NCBI GenBank assembly: GCA_963839175.1
Contig: CAWIUB010000008.1
Span: 44,419-108,418 of the forward strand
Direction of reading: 5' to 3'
Source: CAWIUB01 sp963839175
GTDB taxonomy: Bacteria > Actinomycetota > Actinomycetes > Mycobacteriales > Jatrophihabitantaceae
DNA length: 64,000 bases
Under the pieces are notes generated by a model, which made no database searches, was not told the origin of the DNA, and saw only the letters and a program-made list of their open reading frames with translations. Shown piece by piece: positions 47,244-57,787 of the stretch; positions within the stretch are counted from its first letter, which is position 1; every line of letters begins with the position of its first letter. Both the position numbers and the translations under genes were made by a program.

Positions 47244-48338
47244 CTACCCGCCGCTGAGCAGCTCGCGGGCTTCCCGGGCGATCTGCAGGTCTTCCCGGGC
47301 CGTGACTACCAGGGTCCGCACGGCCGCCGTGGCCGCCGAGATCTCGGCGTCGGTCACCGTGTTGTTGCGATGGGCGTCGACGCCCACGCCGAGCCAGCCC
47401 AGCCGATCGGCGGCCCGCGCCCGGACGATGCGGGCGTGTTCGCCGACGCCACCAGTGAACACGAGCGCGTCCATTCCGCCGGCCGCCACGGCCATCGCGC
47501 CGATTCCGCTGGCGAGTCGATGCAGGTAGACGTCGAGGGCGAGCTGGGCGTTCGTGTCGCCAGCCGCTGCCCGGCTCTCCACATCGCGCATGTCCGCGGT
47601 GCCGGCCAACGCGGCGAGCCCGGAATTGTTCTCCAGCGCGATGGCGACCTCGTGGGGGGACAGGTGCTCGTGCTCCTCCAGCCAGAGCACCAGGCCGGGG
47701 TCCACCGTGCCAGAGCGGGTCGCCATCACCAGGCCCTCCAGCGGCGTGAACCCCATCGTGGTGTCGACGCTGCGGCCGTCGACCACCGCGCACAACGAGG
47801 CGCCGGCACCCAGGTGGCAGGTGATCACCCGCAGGCCTCGGGGTGACCGGCCGAGCAGGTCGGCAGCGCGCCGGGAGGCGTAGGCGTGGGACAGGCCGTG
47901 GAAGCCGTAGCGGCGAATCCGGTACCGCTGCCGCCACTCGGCCGGGATCGCGTAGGTTGCGGCAGCGGCCGGGATCGTGGTGTGGAACGCGGTGTCGAAG
48001 CAGGCGACGGCAGGCACGTCGGGCAGCCGCGCGGTAACGGCGTCCAGCGCGGCCAGCGACTTCGGCTGGTGCAGCGGCGCCAGGTCCGTCAGCTCCCGCA
48101 GCTGCTTCGTCACTCGCTCATCGAGACGGACCGGCCCGGTGAACTCGGTGCCGCCGTGTACGACGCGATGGCCCACCACGTCGGGGGAGGGCCAGCGGCG
48201 CAGCACGTGGGCCAGCTCCGCTTCGTCGAAGCCGGACGAATCGGCGGGCAGCTGCGTGTGCTCAACCGTCTCGTCGCGCCCGCCGAGCAGCTGCAGCTTC
48301 AGGCTCGACGAACCGGCGTTGACGACGAGGACCCGCAC
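47244..48338 (-). CDS. ackA: Acetate kinase
   Basis: 364 residues, slightly short for the family (about 400). Motifs: VLVVNAGSSSLKLQLL (phosphate 1), VGHRVVHGGTEF, the catalytic Asp in CFDTAFHTTIP, YGFHGLSHAYAS, THLGAG-like CHLGAGASLCAV, DTTMGFTPLEGLVMATRSG and FTGGVGEHA. It makes ATP and acetate from acetyl phosphate. GTG at 48338 follows the xfp stop by 3 bp. Together with phosphoketolase it forms a route from xylulose-5-P or fructose-6-P to ATP that needs no NAD+ reduction, suited to low oxygen. Confidence 0.95.
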   Translation of the reverse strand: MRVLVVNAGSSSLKLQLLGGRDETVEHTQLPADSSGFDEAELAHVLRRWPSPDVVGHRVVHGGTEFTGPVRLDERVTKQLRELTDLAPLHQPKSLAALDAVTARLPDVPAVACFDTAFHTTIPAAAATYAIPAEWRQRYRIRRYGFHGLSHAYASRRAADLLGRSPRGLRVITCHLGAGASLCAVVDGRSVDTTMGFTPLEGLVMATRSGTVDPGLVLWLEEHEHLSPHEVAIALENNSGLAALAGTADMRDVESRAAAGDTNAQLALDVYLHRLASGIGAMAVAAGGMDALVFTGGVGEHARIVRARAADRLGWLGVGVDAHRNNTVTDAEISAATAAVRTLVVTAREDLQIAREARELLSGG

Positions 48339-48341
48339 CCG

Positions 48342-50717
48342 TCAGTCCCGTCCGGGCCAGGTCCAGCCGGCGATCGCCGGATCGTCCTCGCCGTGCTCGC
48401 GGGTGTAGGCGCGGGCGGCGAGCCGGGCGTCGGACATCTGCTGGCGCAGCACCGCCGCCCGGCTCCCCAGCGACGGGACACGGTCGATGACGTCCATGAC
48501 CAGATGGAACCGGTCCAGATCGTTGAGCATCACCATGTCGAACGGTGTGGTGGTCGTGCCCTCTTCCTTGTAGCCGCGCACGTGGATGGTGTGGTGTGCG
48601 CTGCGTCGGTAGGTCAGCCGGTGGATCAGCCACGGGTAGCCGTGGTAAGCAAAGATGACCGGCTTGTCGGCGGTGAACAGCGCGTCGAAGTCGTGGTCGG
48701 ACAGCCCGTGCGGGTGCTCGGCCTCCGGCTGCAGCCGCATCATGTCGACGACGTTGATCACCCGGACTTTCAGCTCGGGCAAGTGCTCGCGCAACAGATC
48801 GGCGGCCGCCAGCGTCTCGACGGTGGGGATGTCACCGGCGCAAGCGAGCACCACGTCAGGTTCGCCGTCGGTGTTGCTGGCCCATTCCCAGATTCCGAGC
48901 CCTCGGGTGCAGTGCGCGATCGCCTCGTCCATGCTCAGGTAGTTCAAGGACGGCTGCTTGCCGGCCAGGATGACGTTGACGTAGTTGCGGCTGCGCAGGC
49001 AGTGATCACCAACCGAGAGCAGCGTGTTTGTGTCCGGCGGCAGGTAGACCCGGACGATCTCGGCCTTCTTGTTCATCACATGGTCGATAAAACCCGGATC
49101 CTGGTGGGAGAAACCGTTGTGGTCCTGACGCCACACATGCGAGGACAGCAGGTAGTTCAGTGAGGCGATAGGGCGCCGCCACGGGATGGTGCGGGTGCTC
49201 TTGAGCCACTTTGCGTGCTGGTTGAACATCGAATCGATGATGTGGATGAACGCCTCGTAGCAGTTGAACAGACCGTGCCGTCCGGTGAGCAGGTAGCCCT
49301 CCAGCCAGCCCTGGCACAAGTGCTCCGACAGCACCTCCATCACCCGCCCGTCCGGCGAAAGGTGGTCGTCGCCGGGCACCGTGATCGCATCCCAGGCCCG
49401 GTCGGTCTCGTCGAAGACCGCCCCGAGCCGGTTGGACGCCGTCTCGTCCGGACCCATCAGCCGGAACCGGTCTGGGTTGCGGGCGATGATGTCGCGCAGG
49501 AACGCGCCGAGCACCCGGGTCGCCTCGCTGGACTGGGTCCCTGGTCGGTCGACCGGCACCGCGTAGTCGCGGAAGTCGGGCATCACCAGGTCGCGCAGCA
49601 GCAGCCCGCCGTTGGCATGCGGGTTGGCGCTCATCCGCTGCTGCCCGATCGGTGCCAGCGCTTGAAGCTCGGGGATCAACCGCCCGTCCTTGTCGAACAG
49701 CTCGTCGGGACGGTAACTGTGCAGCCACTCCTCGAGCTGCGCCCGGTGGTTGGCGTTGGTCCGCGTCTCGGCCAGCGGGACCTGATGGGACCGGAAGGTG
49801 CCCTCGACCGGCAGCCCGTCGACCTCCTTCGGCCCGGTCCAGCCCTTCGGGGTGCGCAGCACGATCATCGGCCACGCCGAGCGAACTGTCGTGTCCCCGT
49901 CTCGGGCTGCCTGCTGGATGGCCGCAATGTCGTCCATGGTCTCGTCCAGCGTCGCCGCTAGCTGCTGGTGTACGTCCGCCGGGTCGTCGCCTACCACGAA
50001 GCGCGGCTGGTAGCCGTAGCCGCGCATCAGCTCGGCCAGTTCGTGGTCCGGGATGCGCGCCAGCACCGTCGGGTTGGCGATCTTGTACCCGTTCAGGTGC
50101 AGCACCGGCAGCACCGCGCCGTCGGTCACCGGGTTGAGGAACTTGTTGGAATGCCAGCTGGCCGCCAGCGGGCCGGTCTCCGCCTCGCCGTCGCCCACGA
50201 CGCAGAGGGCAACCAGGTCGGGATTGTCGAACACCGCCCCGTAGGCGTGCACCAGCGCGTACCCCAGCTCCCCGCCCTCGTGGATCGAGCCGGGTGTTTC
50301 CGGCGCCACGTGGCTGGGTATCCCGCCCGGGAAGGAGAACTGCCGGAACAGGGCCCGCATCCCGTCCTCGTCCTGCCCGATGGAGGAGTACACCTCGCTG
50401 TACGTGCCCTCCAGATAGGCGTTGGCCACCAGGCCTGGGCCGCCGTGGCCCGGACCCGTGATGTACATCGCGTTGACGCCCCGCTGCTTGATCACCCGGT
50501 TCATGTGCACATACAGCAGGTTCAGGCCCGGCGTGGTGCCCCAGTGCCCCAGCAGCCGCGGCTTGACCTGCTCGGCCTGCAGCGGTTCGCGAAGCAATGC
50601 GTTGTCCAGCAAGTAGATCTGCCCCACGGACAGGTAATTGGCTGCGCGCCAATATCCGTCTATCAGCGCCAGCTCGTCCTCGGACAGAACCTGCTTCGAC
50701 GCACCCTGCTCGGCCAT
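48342..50717 (-). CDS. xfp: Phosphoketolase (xylulose-5-P/fructose-6-P)
   Basis: 791 residues, the standard length. Motifs: YWRAANYLSVGQIYLLDN, LLGHWGTTPGLNLLYVHMNR, GPGHGGPGLVANAYLEGTY, SFPGGIPSHVAPETPGSIHEGGELGYAL (given here in part), the TPP-binding GDGEAETGPLAASWHSNK, and VWRQDHNGFSHQDPGF in the second half. It cleaves the sugar phosphate with Pi to acetyl phosphate plus a triose or tetrose phosphate. ATG at 50717 has GGGGA about 10 nt upstream. The same frame is open another 300 codons upstream through a lipase remnant, but the conserved protein begins here. Confidence 0.95.
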   Translation of the reverse strand: MAEQGASKQVLSEDELALIDGYWRAANYLSVGQIYLLDNALLREPLQAEQVKPRLLGHWGTTPGLNLLYVHMNRVIKQRGVNAMYITGPGHGGPGLVANAYLEGTYSEVYSSIGQDEDGMRALFRQFSFPGGIPSHVAPETPGSIHEGGELGYALVHAYGAVFDNPDLVALCVVGDGEAETGPLAASWHSNKFLNPVTDGAVLPVLHLNGYKIANPTVLARIPDHELAELMRGYGYQPRFVVGDDPADVHQQLAATLDETMDDIAAIQQAARDGDTTVRSAWPMIVLRTPKGWTGPKEVDGLPVEGTFRSHQVPLAETRTNANHRAQLEEWLHSYRPDELFDKDGRLIPELQALAPIGQQRMSANPHANGGLLLRDLVMPDFRDYAVPVDRPGTQSSEATRVLGAFLRDIIARNPDRFRLMGPDETASNRLGAVFDETDRAWDAITVPGDDHLSPDGRVMEVLSEHLCQGWLEGYLLTGRHGLFNCYEAFIHIIDSMFNQHAKWLKSTRTIPWRRPIASLNYLLSSHVWRQDHNGFSHQDPGFIDHVMNKKAEIVRVYLPPDTNTLLSVGDHCLRSRNYVNVILAGKQPSLNYLSMDEAIAHCTRGLGIWEWASNTDGEPDVVLACAGDIPTVETLAAADLLREHLPELKVRVINVVDMMRLQPEAEHPHGLSDHDFDALFTADKPVIFAYHGYPWLIHRLTYRRSAHHTIHVRGYKEEGTTTTPFDMVMLNDLDRFHLVMDVIDRVPSLGSRAAVLRQQMSDARLAARAYTREHGEDDPAIAGWTWPGRD

Positions 50718-50837
50718 CAGCCATCCCCATCGCTTGCCGGAGAGATCAGTGCTGCAGCCGAGTCTGCCCGCCGCCGATTGGGCAGCAGCAGCCGGTCCGA
50801 CAGCCAGACCGCAGAGCAGTTGTCGATGCAGGCTTCG

Positions 50838-51338
50838 CGGCGGTGCCTCGATCAATCCGGTAGGGGTGTTCTGCTCCAGCCGGTGGTCAAGCGCACCTTG
50901 GGTCACCGGCGTCGCGAAGATCGACTTGTCGAGCGCAAGCGAGGTGGCGACGGAGACCAGCGTGCTGGGTTCGGACAAACATCGCTCGGCGGTCCGGGCC
51001 ACGATCGTGCGGGCGGCGGGTCGGACGTAGTGGTTGAAGTGGACGTCGGCGTAGATCGCACTGTAGGCGGTGATGATGAATGACTCGAACACGCTCCCGC
51101 CGATCATGGTGTCTAGGTTGGTGGTGAAAGGGACCAGGTCGCTGGCCGGGGCCATCGCGACAACTCCAGCCAGCGACGCGTCGGCGGTGTAAATGGGGGC
51201 GATCTGCCCGGTCCACAACGCGGAGTTGCCACGCTGGGAGTGACCGCAGACCACCGTCTTGTCCGAGAGGCTCACGTTGGGCAACTGGCGGGTGGCGCGA
51301 ACGGCGTCGAGCACCGAGCGGGCCTCGCCCTGCCCGGG
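50838..51338 (-). pseudogene. Secretory-lipase-type alpha/beta hydrolase fragment
   Basis: A 165-codon stretch matches the middle of LIP-family (secretory lipase) proteins: EARSVLDAVRATRQLPNVSL, the nucleophile elbow VCGHSQRGNSALW (normally GHSQGG), AGVVAMAPASDLV, SAIYADVHFNHYVRPAART and RLEQNTPTGLIEAP. After GLIEAP the expected LLIxQGxxD segment is lost. Upstream, another frame (about 51380-51460, WRWLIPVTVAAATVAWVVGL) encodes a membrane anchor that could be its original N-terminus. Frameshifted at both ends. It lies between the IS1380-type element and xfp. Confidence 0.6.
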
Positions 51339-51590
51339 ACACGATGAACACCATTCGCTCCGCTCCGGGCGCGGCCGGCGAGCAGACCAACCACCCAGGC
51401 GACGGTCGCGGCCGCGACAGTGACCGGGATCAGCCATCGCCACTGACCGATCGCCCAGTCGATCGGTTGGCGGTGGCTCGACGCGTGATGGCGGGATGCA
51501 GCGGCTCGGTGTCACCGAGTGCAGTCGGCGGGTCCCATGCGTCACCAGGGATTCAGCATGTGCCCAAACCCCATTCCGCGGATGGTTTAG

Positions 51591-53237
51591 CCTCGATCCG
51601 TGGACGGGTAGCTGATTCCGCGGCGTGGTGATCACCTAAAAGTGCCTTCTGGATCGGAAGAATCGGGAGTGTCGAGATCCTGATTTGGTCCGAGCCAGAG
51701 GGCACTGATAGTGAAGCTACCTGATGTGTGGTCGCGGGCTACGCCGGTGTTCGGCGACGAGGATCTGGTGTCGTTCGCCGGACTGGTGCCGGTGATGGCT
51801 CTGGCCGAGCGGGCAGGCCTGTCGGGGCTGCTCGCGCAGCGGCTCAAGATCAAGACGGTGCGCGTCAAGTCGGCGGGGGTGAACTCGGCGGGCAAGATCA
51901 CCTCGATCATCGCGGGGATGGCCGCGGCACAGCATCGACGATCTGGACGTGATCCGCTCGGGTGGGATGCCGCGGCTGTTCTCCGGGGTCTACGCGTGTT
52001 CGACGCTTGGCCGGTTGCTGCGGGAGTTCACCCACGGCCACGCCCTGCAGTTGGCCTCGATCGCCCGGGCGCACCTGGTCAACCTGGTCGAGCACAGCAA
52101 CTTGCTGCCGGGCATCGCGGATCGGGCGTTCGTGGACATCGACTCGCTGCTGCGCCCGGTCTACGGACACCAGAAGCGGGGCGCCAGCTACGGGCATACC
52201 AAGATCGCCGGTAGGCAGATCCTACGCAAGGGCCTGTCACCGCTGGCCACCACGATCAGCACCGAACACGGCGCGCCGGTGGTGGCCGGGATCCGGCTGC
52301 GCGCCGGGCGGGCCGGTTCGGGCAAGGGCGCGGCGTCGATGGTGACCCAGGCGATCGGCACCGCCCGCGCCGCCGGCGCCAGCGGTGAGGTCCTGGCGCG
52401 GGGCGACTCGGCCTACGGCAACAGCGCCGTCGTGAACGCCTGCATCAAGGCCGGGGCGCGGTTCTCGGTGGTGCTCACCAAGAACAGGGCGGTGGCCCGG
52501 GCCATCGCCACGATCCCCGAGCACGCGTGGACCCCGGTGGACTACCCCGGTGCGGTGCTCGACCCGGACACCGGGCAGCTGATCTCCGACGCCGAAGTCG
52601 CCGAGGTGCCGTTTACCGCGTTCGCCTCCACCAAGCACCCGGTTACCGCGAGGCTGATCGTGCGCCGAGTCCGCGACCGGGCCCGCATGGACGAGCTGTT
52701 TCCGGTCTGGCGCTACCACCCGTTCTTCACCAACAACAGCGAACCGACCGCGCAGGCCGACATCACCCACCGCCGGCACGCGATCATCGAGACCGTGTTC
52801 GCCGATCTCATCGACGGCCCGCTCGCGCACCAGCCGGCCGCTTCGCAGTCAACAGCGCCTGGGCTATCTGCGCGGCGATCACCCACAACCTGCTGCGCGC
52901 CGCCGGAACCCTCACCAGCGACCGGCACGCAGTCGCCCGCGGCGCGACACTGCGCCGTCACATCATCACCGTGCCGGCCCGGCTGACCCCCCCAACGGCG
53001 CCAGATCCTGCACCTGCCCGCGCACTGGCCCTGGGCCATGCAGTGGACCGCCCTGTGGAACGCCGTGTTCACGACCGGGCCACCCGCCCCCGCCTGACCC
53101 CGACCACCGCCGCCCAGGCCCGACCGGAGACCACGTGGAACAGCTGGACAGACCAGCAGACCCACGCTGCCAAAACCCAGACGGAGATCAACTACCACCC
53201 AGCAAGATCATCCGATCAGCTGGTCCACGGATCGAGG
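51591..53237 (+). mobile_element. IS1380-type insertion sequence with terminal repeats and target duplication
   Basis: The ends carry a 15-bp perfect inverted repeat, CCTCGATCCGTGGAC (51591-51605) and its complement (53223-53237). They are flanked by the same 5 bp, TTTAG, at 51586-51590 and 53238-53242, a target-site duplication. The element is 1647 bp, a normal IS1380-family size, and contains one transposase gene. The intact ends and target duplication suggest a recent insertion even though the transposase frame is broken as given. Confidence 0.88.
51711..53097 (+). pseudogene. IS1380-family transposase, at least three frame breaks
   Basis: Homology runs through four frame segments. GTG 51711 to about 51935 covers WSRATPVFGDEDLVSFAGLVP. 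From about 51940 to 52838 comes the main DDE domain (RAFVDIDSLLRPVYGHQKRGASYGH, VLARGDSAYGNSAVVNACIKAGARFSVVLTKN, HAIIETVFADLIDGPLAH; quoted in parts). From about 52838 to 52985 comes RFAVNSAWAICAAITHNLLR. The last part is RQILHLPAHWPWAMQWTALW to TGA 53095-53097. The last break is next to a run of seven C, the earlier ones in GC-rich DNA. A full transposase of about 460 residues would result from restoring single bases. Confidence 0.8.
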
Positions 53238-53242
53238 TTTAG

Positions 53243-53471
53243 CGGGCGGCGCCGCCATGGACGTCATGCAGGAGGTGCACGCTCCGACCGCGACTACGCA
53301 TTGACCGTCGTCCCCGAGGACGAGCTGGGGGTCCGGACCCCGTCGTTGAGCTTTGTGCACGCCGCTGCCTCGTGGCACCGGTGTTCAGCCTTCTGCTCGG
53401 CGCCGTCAGCTTTCCCGCCGGGCGCGCGGCTTGCTGGCCAGCCCGACCACCTTGGCAAGGACGGCGCGCCC
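53243..53471. other. Intergenic region between IS1380-type element and lipoprotein gene
   Basis: About 230 bp. Open frames exist on both strands but none resembles a protein. It is the 3' flank of the minus-strand lipoprotein gene; I see no terminator hairpin. Confidence 0.4.
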
Positions 53472-55126
53472 TCAGTATGGGTGGGTGTGCTGCCAGTTGG
53501 GCCGCGAGGGACGTCGTGTGCCAGCGGGTCCTTGGCCGAGCAGCTGCAGCAGGTTGGTGGTGACGCGCTGCACGAATGGCGCTGGGCATGCCCGGGCGCC
53601 TGTGGTGCAGGGCGTGAGCGCGGGTATCCAATTGTTCGTTCCCGAGTCGAACACCCCCGCCTTGCTGGCCGGATCGGTGTAGTAGGTCATGTCCGAGTAG
53701 TAGGCCGGCCCCCATCGCCAGCCGTGGGTCTCCGATTCGGCCACCGGCACCGGGGAGTGCCCGAGGATCTGCAGGTTGGCCGGGTGGGACGCCGGGTCGA
53801 ACCCGTCCACATCGGAGCCGATCACGCCGCGCACCGCCGTGCCGTTACGTGCCCCGGTGCCGGCGAAGATCCACGCTGAGGCATCGGCGACGACGAACGC
53901 GACCGGCCGCGCACCCGGCTTCAGGAATCCGGAGTACAGGTCGCCGACGAAGTCCCCCGCGGGCCAGTTCGCCGGCGGCGAGGCCCAGGTGTTGCCGGTC
54001 ACCTCAAGCGGATTGCCGTGCCCATTCAGCGGATCCTCGTTCGAATCGCGGTAGTCGACGACCTCGCGATCCGGGCCGAGTAGGGAAGGCTGCAGCCGCA
54101 CGTGTCGCAGGATCGGGCTGGCGCCGAAGAAGGCGATGTTCAGGCCGCGGTGCTCCGCCGCGACGGCCGCCTGTCGTTCCCGCAGATCCCAACACTCGTC
54201 GTGCCCCAGCGACAGCAGCGCCCGGTGCTGGGCCAGGACGGCCGGGTGCTGGATCAGCGTCAGGTCTGTCGCGTAGGAGACGTCCAGCCCACGCTGCTCG
54301 ACCAGGGAGACCAGCGGCAGCTCCAGTCCGAGGAAATCGCCGGCGCCCTGCCCGGTCTGGTAGGGCCGGTCGAAGGACACCACCCGCGCCCGCGAGCACC
54401 ACGGGTACTCGTCCGGTGGGCAGGATCCCTGGCCGGCGTAGAAGTCATACCCACCGAACGGGTTCCACGCCTGCCAGGTCAGCACGTCGTTCTTGATCAA
54501 GTAGGCGGCGTGACTGCTCGGATCCCACACGGTCAACGGTATGTAGCTCTGCTGGCCGCGGCTGCCGACCAGCTTGAACAGGTAGTCGCCGGGCAGGAAG
54601 TGCTGACCCAGCACCAGTGACAGCGACGGCGTCCACCGGTCGCAGGCCACCATATTGGTGCGCGCGGCCCGCGAGCACCGCGGCTGCATCGTGCTGGGCT
54701 GCGCCGCCGACCGCCAGACCAGCCGCCCGCCCGCACCGCCGTAATAGCCCATCCGGTATGCCTCGACGTGGAAGAACGGCGCCGCGGTCGACACATCCAG
54801 CGACACCCCCGGCCAGCCGCCGCGTACCCCGTGTCGGCGAACCCGACGATGTCCCCGGAGGCATTGGGCGGAATCTTCCACGCCGTCGTTCCCGTCCGGG
54901 CGTTCTCCTGCTGCACCCAGCCGGCCCGCACCCCGTCCGGGCCCAGCGACGGTGCCGCCGCCCGCAACTGCACACCCGCGCTCGGGCCGGCGCCAGTTGG
55001 TGAAATGCCGGCCTGGGCGTGTTTGGCGCCGCTGTGCGTCCCGATGCATCCGGACAACAGCAGCCCGACCACGGCCAGCCCGACCGCGGCCAGCCCGAGA
55101 AACCAGCGACGTGACACCGGCACCAT
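53472..55126 (-). pseudogene. Lipoprotein with N,N-dimethylformamidase beta-subunit-like domain, one frameshift
   Basis: The N-terminus is a lipoprotein leader (VSRRWFLGLAAVGLAVVGLL, then SGC lipobox), followed by WVQQENARTGTTAWKIPPNA and GDIVGFADTGYA. Near 54820 the frame shifts and continues as VSLDVSTAAPFFHVEAYRMG, YYGGAGGRLVW, LPGDYLFKLVGSRGQQSYIPL, WNPFGGYDFYAGQG, SLGHDECWDLRERQA, FFGASPILRHVRLQPS and ESETHGWRWGPAYYSDM. This matches the C-terminal domain of the N,N-dimethylformamidase large subunit, found alone in many secreted actinobacterial proteins of unknown role. About 550 codons in all. ATG 55126 or GTG 55117 could start it. Confidence 0.7.
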
Positions 55127-55364
55127 CTCCCGGCGGCGGTGCCGAGCCGACGGCACCTAGACGCACTGTAATCCGAGCAGCTCGCTGCCACGGGCCGCCG
55201 AAGAGGCACCGTCTATTGGCGGCCGACGGCTGTGCCAAGCTGAGCAGGTCACCGGTGATGACCGCGGCGCCCTGGTGGTGGTACAGCGTGGCGTGGATGC
55301 GCTGCACCCAGGCGGTGTACGCTTCGCAGTGCGTAGCTCGGCGACACCGCTTCAGATGACGCGT

Positions 55365-57376
55365 CTAGGTGGCTGGTGTTTTTCGCGGCGTGGCGGTCCG
55401 CTGTCTTGTTGATCATTTCCGGGAGACTGTTCCTATGACGCGGGGACGTGGTTGCCGGGGTGAGTCGTGACGTTGGGGCTGGCGCCGAGGCAGGCTGATT
55501 TGTTCCGGTCCACGGCCGGGTTCTGTGACGGGCGGGTCGCGACCGGAGTCGATCTACGGGTTGCTGCACCGGGAGTGTCACCGGCTGTTCCCCGATGAGA
55601 TGTTCGTCGACTTGTTCACCGATGTGGGCCGGTGCAGCGTGCCGCCTCAGATCGTGGCGGTGGTGATGGTGTTGCAGCGTCTGGAGGGCTGCAGCGACCG
55701 GGAGGCGGTGGACCGGTTCTGCTTCGACGCGCGGTGGAAGTACGCGGCGGGCGGGCTGGATTTCGACTACCCGGGGTTCGTGCACACGGTGCTGGTGGAC
55801 ATGCGCGCGCGGCTGGCCGCCTCGGCGGCGCCGGACCGGATCTTCGACACGGTGCTTGCGGTGGCCCGCTCGGCGGGGCTGGTGGGCCGGCGGCGGGTGC
55901 TGGACTCGACGGCGTTGTATGACGCGGTGGCCACGATGGACACCGTCACCCTGGTCCGCTCGGCGATCCGGGGCCTGCTGAAGGCCGCGGGCAGCGAGCT
56001 GAAGACCGAGTTGCGGGCGGTGCTGGCCCGCGAGGACGACTACGTGGCGGCGGGCAAGCCGGTGTGTGACTACGACGACCCGGACGCGCGGGCCGAGCTG
56101 GTCGACGCGCTGGCCCGCGACGGCATGGCGCTGCTGGCGGTGCTGGACGGGCGCGGGGTGTCCGAGGCGGCGGCCCAGGCCGCGGCGTTGCTGGCCACCG
56201 TGCTCGGCCAAGACCTCGACCGCGACGAGGCCGGGGTGTTCCGGATCGCCCGGCGGGTCGCCAAAGACCGGGTGATCTCCACCGTGGATCCCGAGACCCG
56301 GCACGGGCACAAGACCGCGGCGCGCGGTTTCGACGGCTACAAGGGGCATGTCGGCATCGACCCCGACACCGAGATCATCACCGCCACCACGGTGAGCGCC
56401 GGTAACGCCGGGGACGCCAGCGTCGCCGAAGACCTCATCGCAGACCTGCTCGACGAGCACGACACCGACCACGACACCGACACCGGCGAGGCCACCGACA
56501 CCGGCACCGGCACCGATGGGGTTGCTGACGAGGTCGTCGAGGCATCCGATACCGCCGGCGAGGCCGCGCCGGGCAGCGACTCTGGGCAGGCCGGTGATGC
56601 CGGTAGCGACGCCGGCTCGGATCAGGCCAGTGTCTACGGCGATAACGCCTACGGCACTGGACAGTTCCACGACCGGCTGGACCAAGCCGGGATCGAGTCC
56701 AAGTGCAAGACCCAGCAGCCGGTCGCCGCGGGCGGGTTGTTCAGCAAGGACCGCTTCGACATCGACCTCGAACAGGACAGCGTGACCTGTCCCGCCGGGA
56801 ACACCGCGCCGATCCGCCGCGGTGCCGACGGGGCCGGCACCGCCAGCTTCGGCCAGGCCTGCACCGGCTGCCCGCTGCGCGAGCAGTGCACCAAGGCCGC
56901 TGGCGGGCGCAGCATCGGCATCGGCCCGTATGAGCAGCAACTCGCCCACGCACGGCACCGGCAGCGTGACCCGGACTGGGTCGCCGACTACCGCGCCACC
57001 CGACCCAAAGTGGAACGCAAGATCGGGCACCTGATGCGCCGCCACCACGGCGGCAGGCGCGCCCGGGTCCGCGGACAGACCAAGGTCGCCGCCGACTTCG
57101 CCCTGCTCGCCGCCGCCGTCAACCTCGCACGCCTCGGCGTGCTCGCCGTGGCCGGCACGCCCGGCCGAGGATGGGCCACAGCGGCCGAGTAGACCAGCGC
57201 AGCGCCGGGATCCCTTACCCAGCAGCCGAAACGCTTACCACGACGCCACTATCACCCGCCGAGCACGCAGAAATCGATCACCGCCAGGCGCGCCCACCAT
57301 CGGCACCGCCGTCGGCTCATCGCCGTTCCGGCACCAGTGGCGGTCCACCGACAGCCGTTCGACACCAGCCACCTAG
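55365..57376 (+). mobile_element. IS1182-type insertion sequence
   Basis: The ends are CTAGGTGGCTGGTGT (55365-55379) and its exact complement (57362-57376), about 2.0 kb apart, bracketing one IS1182-family transposase. Because the outermost four bases are CTAG on both sides, CTAG is either part of the inverted repeat or a 4-bp palindromic target duplication; IS1182 members often insert in short palindromes. It lies between the lipoprotein gene (divergent) and a YdeI remnant. Confidence 0.85.
55467..57192 (+). pseudogene. IS1182-family transposase, one frame break near the start
   Basis: GTG 55467 begins VTLGLAPRQADLFRSTAGFC. Near 55540 a base change moves the frame, after which ESIYGLLHRECHRLFPDEMF runs uninterrupted to 57192. 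The DDE core is seen in RRVLDSTALYDAVA, RGFDGYKGHVGIDPDTEII, SVYGDNAYGTGQFHDRL, the Cys-rich CPAGNTAPIRR and CTGCPLREQC knuckle, and RPKVERKIGHLMRRHHGGRR. Between the second and third Asp segments sits a 60-residue acidic low-complexity insert rich in Asp, Thr and Gly (about 56460-56630), longer than usual for the family. From 55525 on the frame is intact, about 555 residues. Confidence 0.85.
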
Positions 57377-57478
57377 GACGGCTCCAGCGCCGGTCAAATG
57401 CGGGCTGACCACGGCGTCTTTCTGGTGGTTCGCCTCGCTGTGGAGTGGTCGCCTCAGGTCGCCGGTGGAGCCGCACTC

Positions 57479-57750
57479 TTACCGTTGCTTGCCTTCTCGA
57501 AATTGCGCGATCGCCTTGTCGATGCGGCGTTGACGCGTGTCGGCGCTCTTCGCGCCGGTGATGTTGTCGAGTGGAAGCGCTGCATGCTATTGGACAGCCC
57601 TGCGAAAAACGATCGTGCTTGCTTATCAGCGGCAAGCGCGGCGGCGAAGTCGGCTGGACGCCGAGATCCCTCGGTGTATCCGCCACCGTCAGCGTGACAG
57701 GGAGCGGGTCGCCGCCCGTCAGTCCGGTTGCGCGTGAGCGCCGATGCGGC
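57479..57750 (-). pseudogene. YdeI/OmpD-associated family fragment, frameshifted
   Basis: C-terminal half of a YdeI-like protein in three frames: GDPLPVTLTVADTPRDLGV, then PADFAAALAADKQARSFFAG, then (after a lost base near 57570) DNITGAKSADTRQRRIDKAI to the TAA at 57481-57479. The N-terminal half (DUF1905-like) is not recognisable. It lies 100 bp outside the right end of the IS1182-type element, so the IS did not cut this end of the gene. Confidence 0.65.
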
Positions 57751-57787
57751 AATCCCTGTCACCGCGTGAGGACCGGTCGTTTGCGAG

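Noticed and set aside
48342..51635. A single 1097-codon fusion of lipase and phosphoketolase
   Set aside because: Phosphoketolase has its usual start with a ribosome site at 50717, the intervening 40 codons match nothing, and the lipase part is broken; the shared frame is a GC-rich coincidence.
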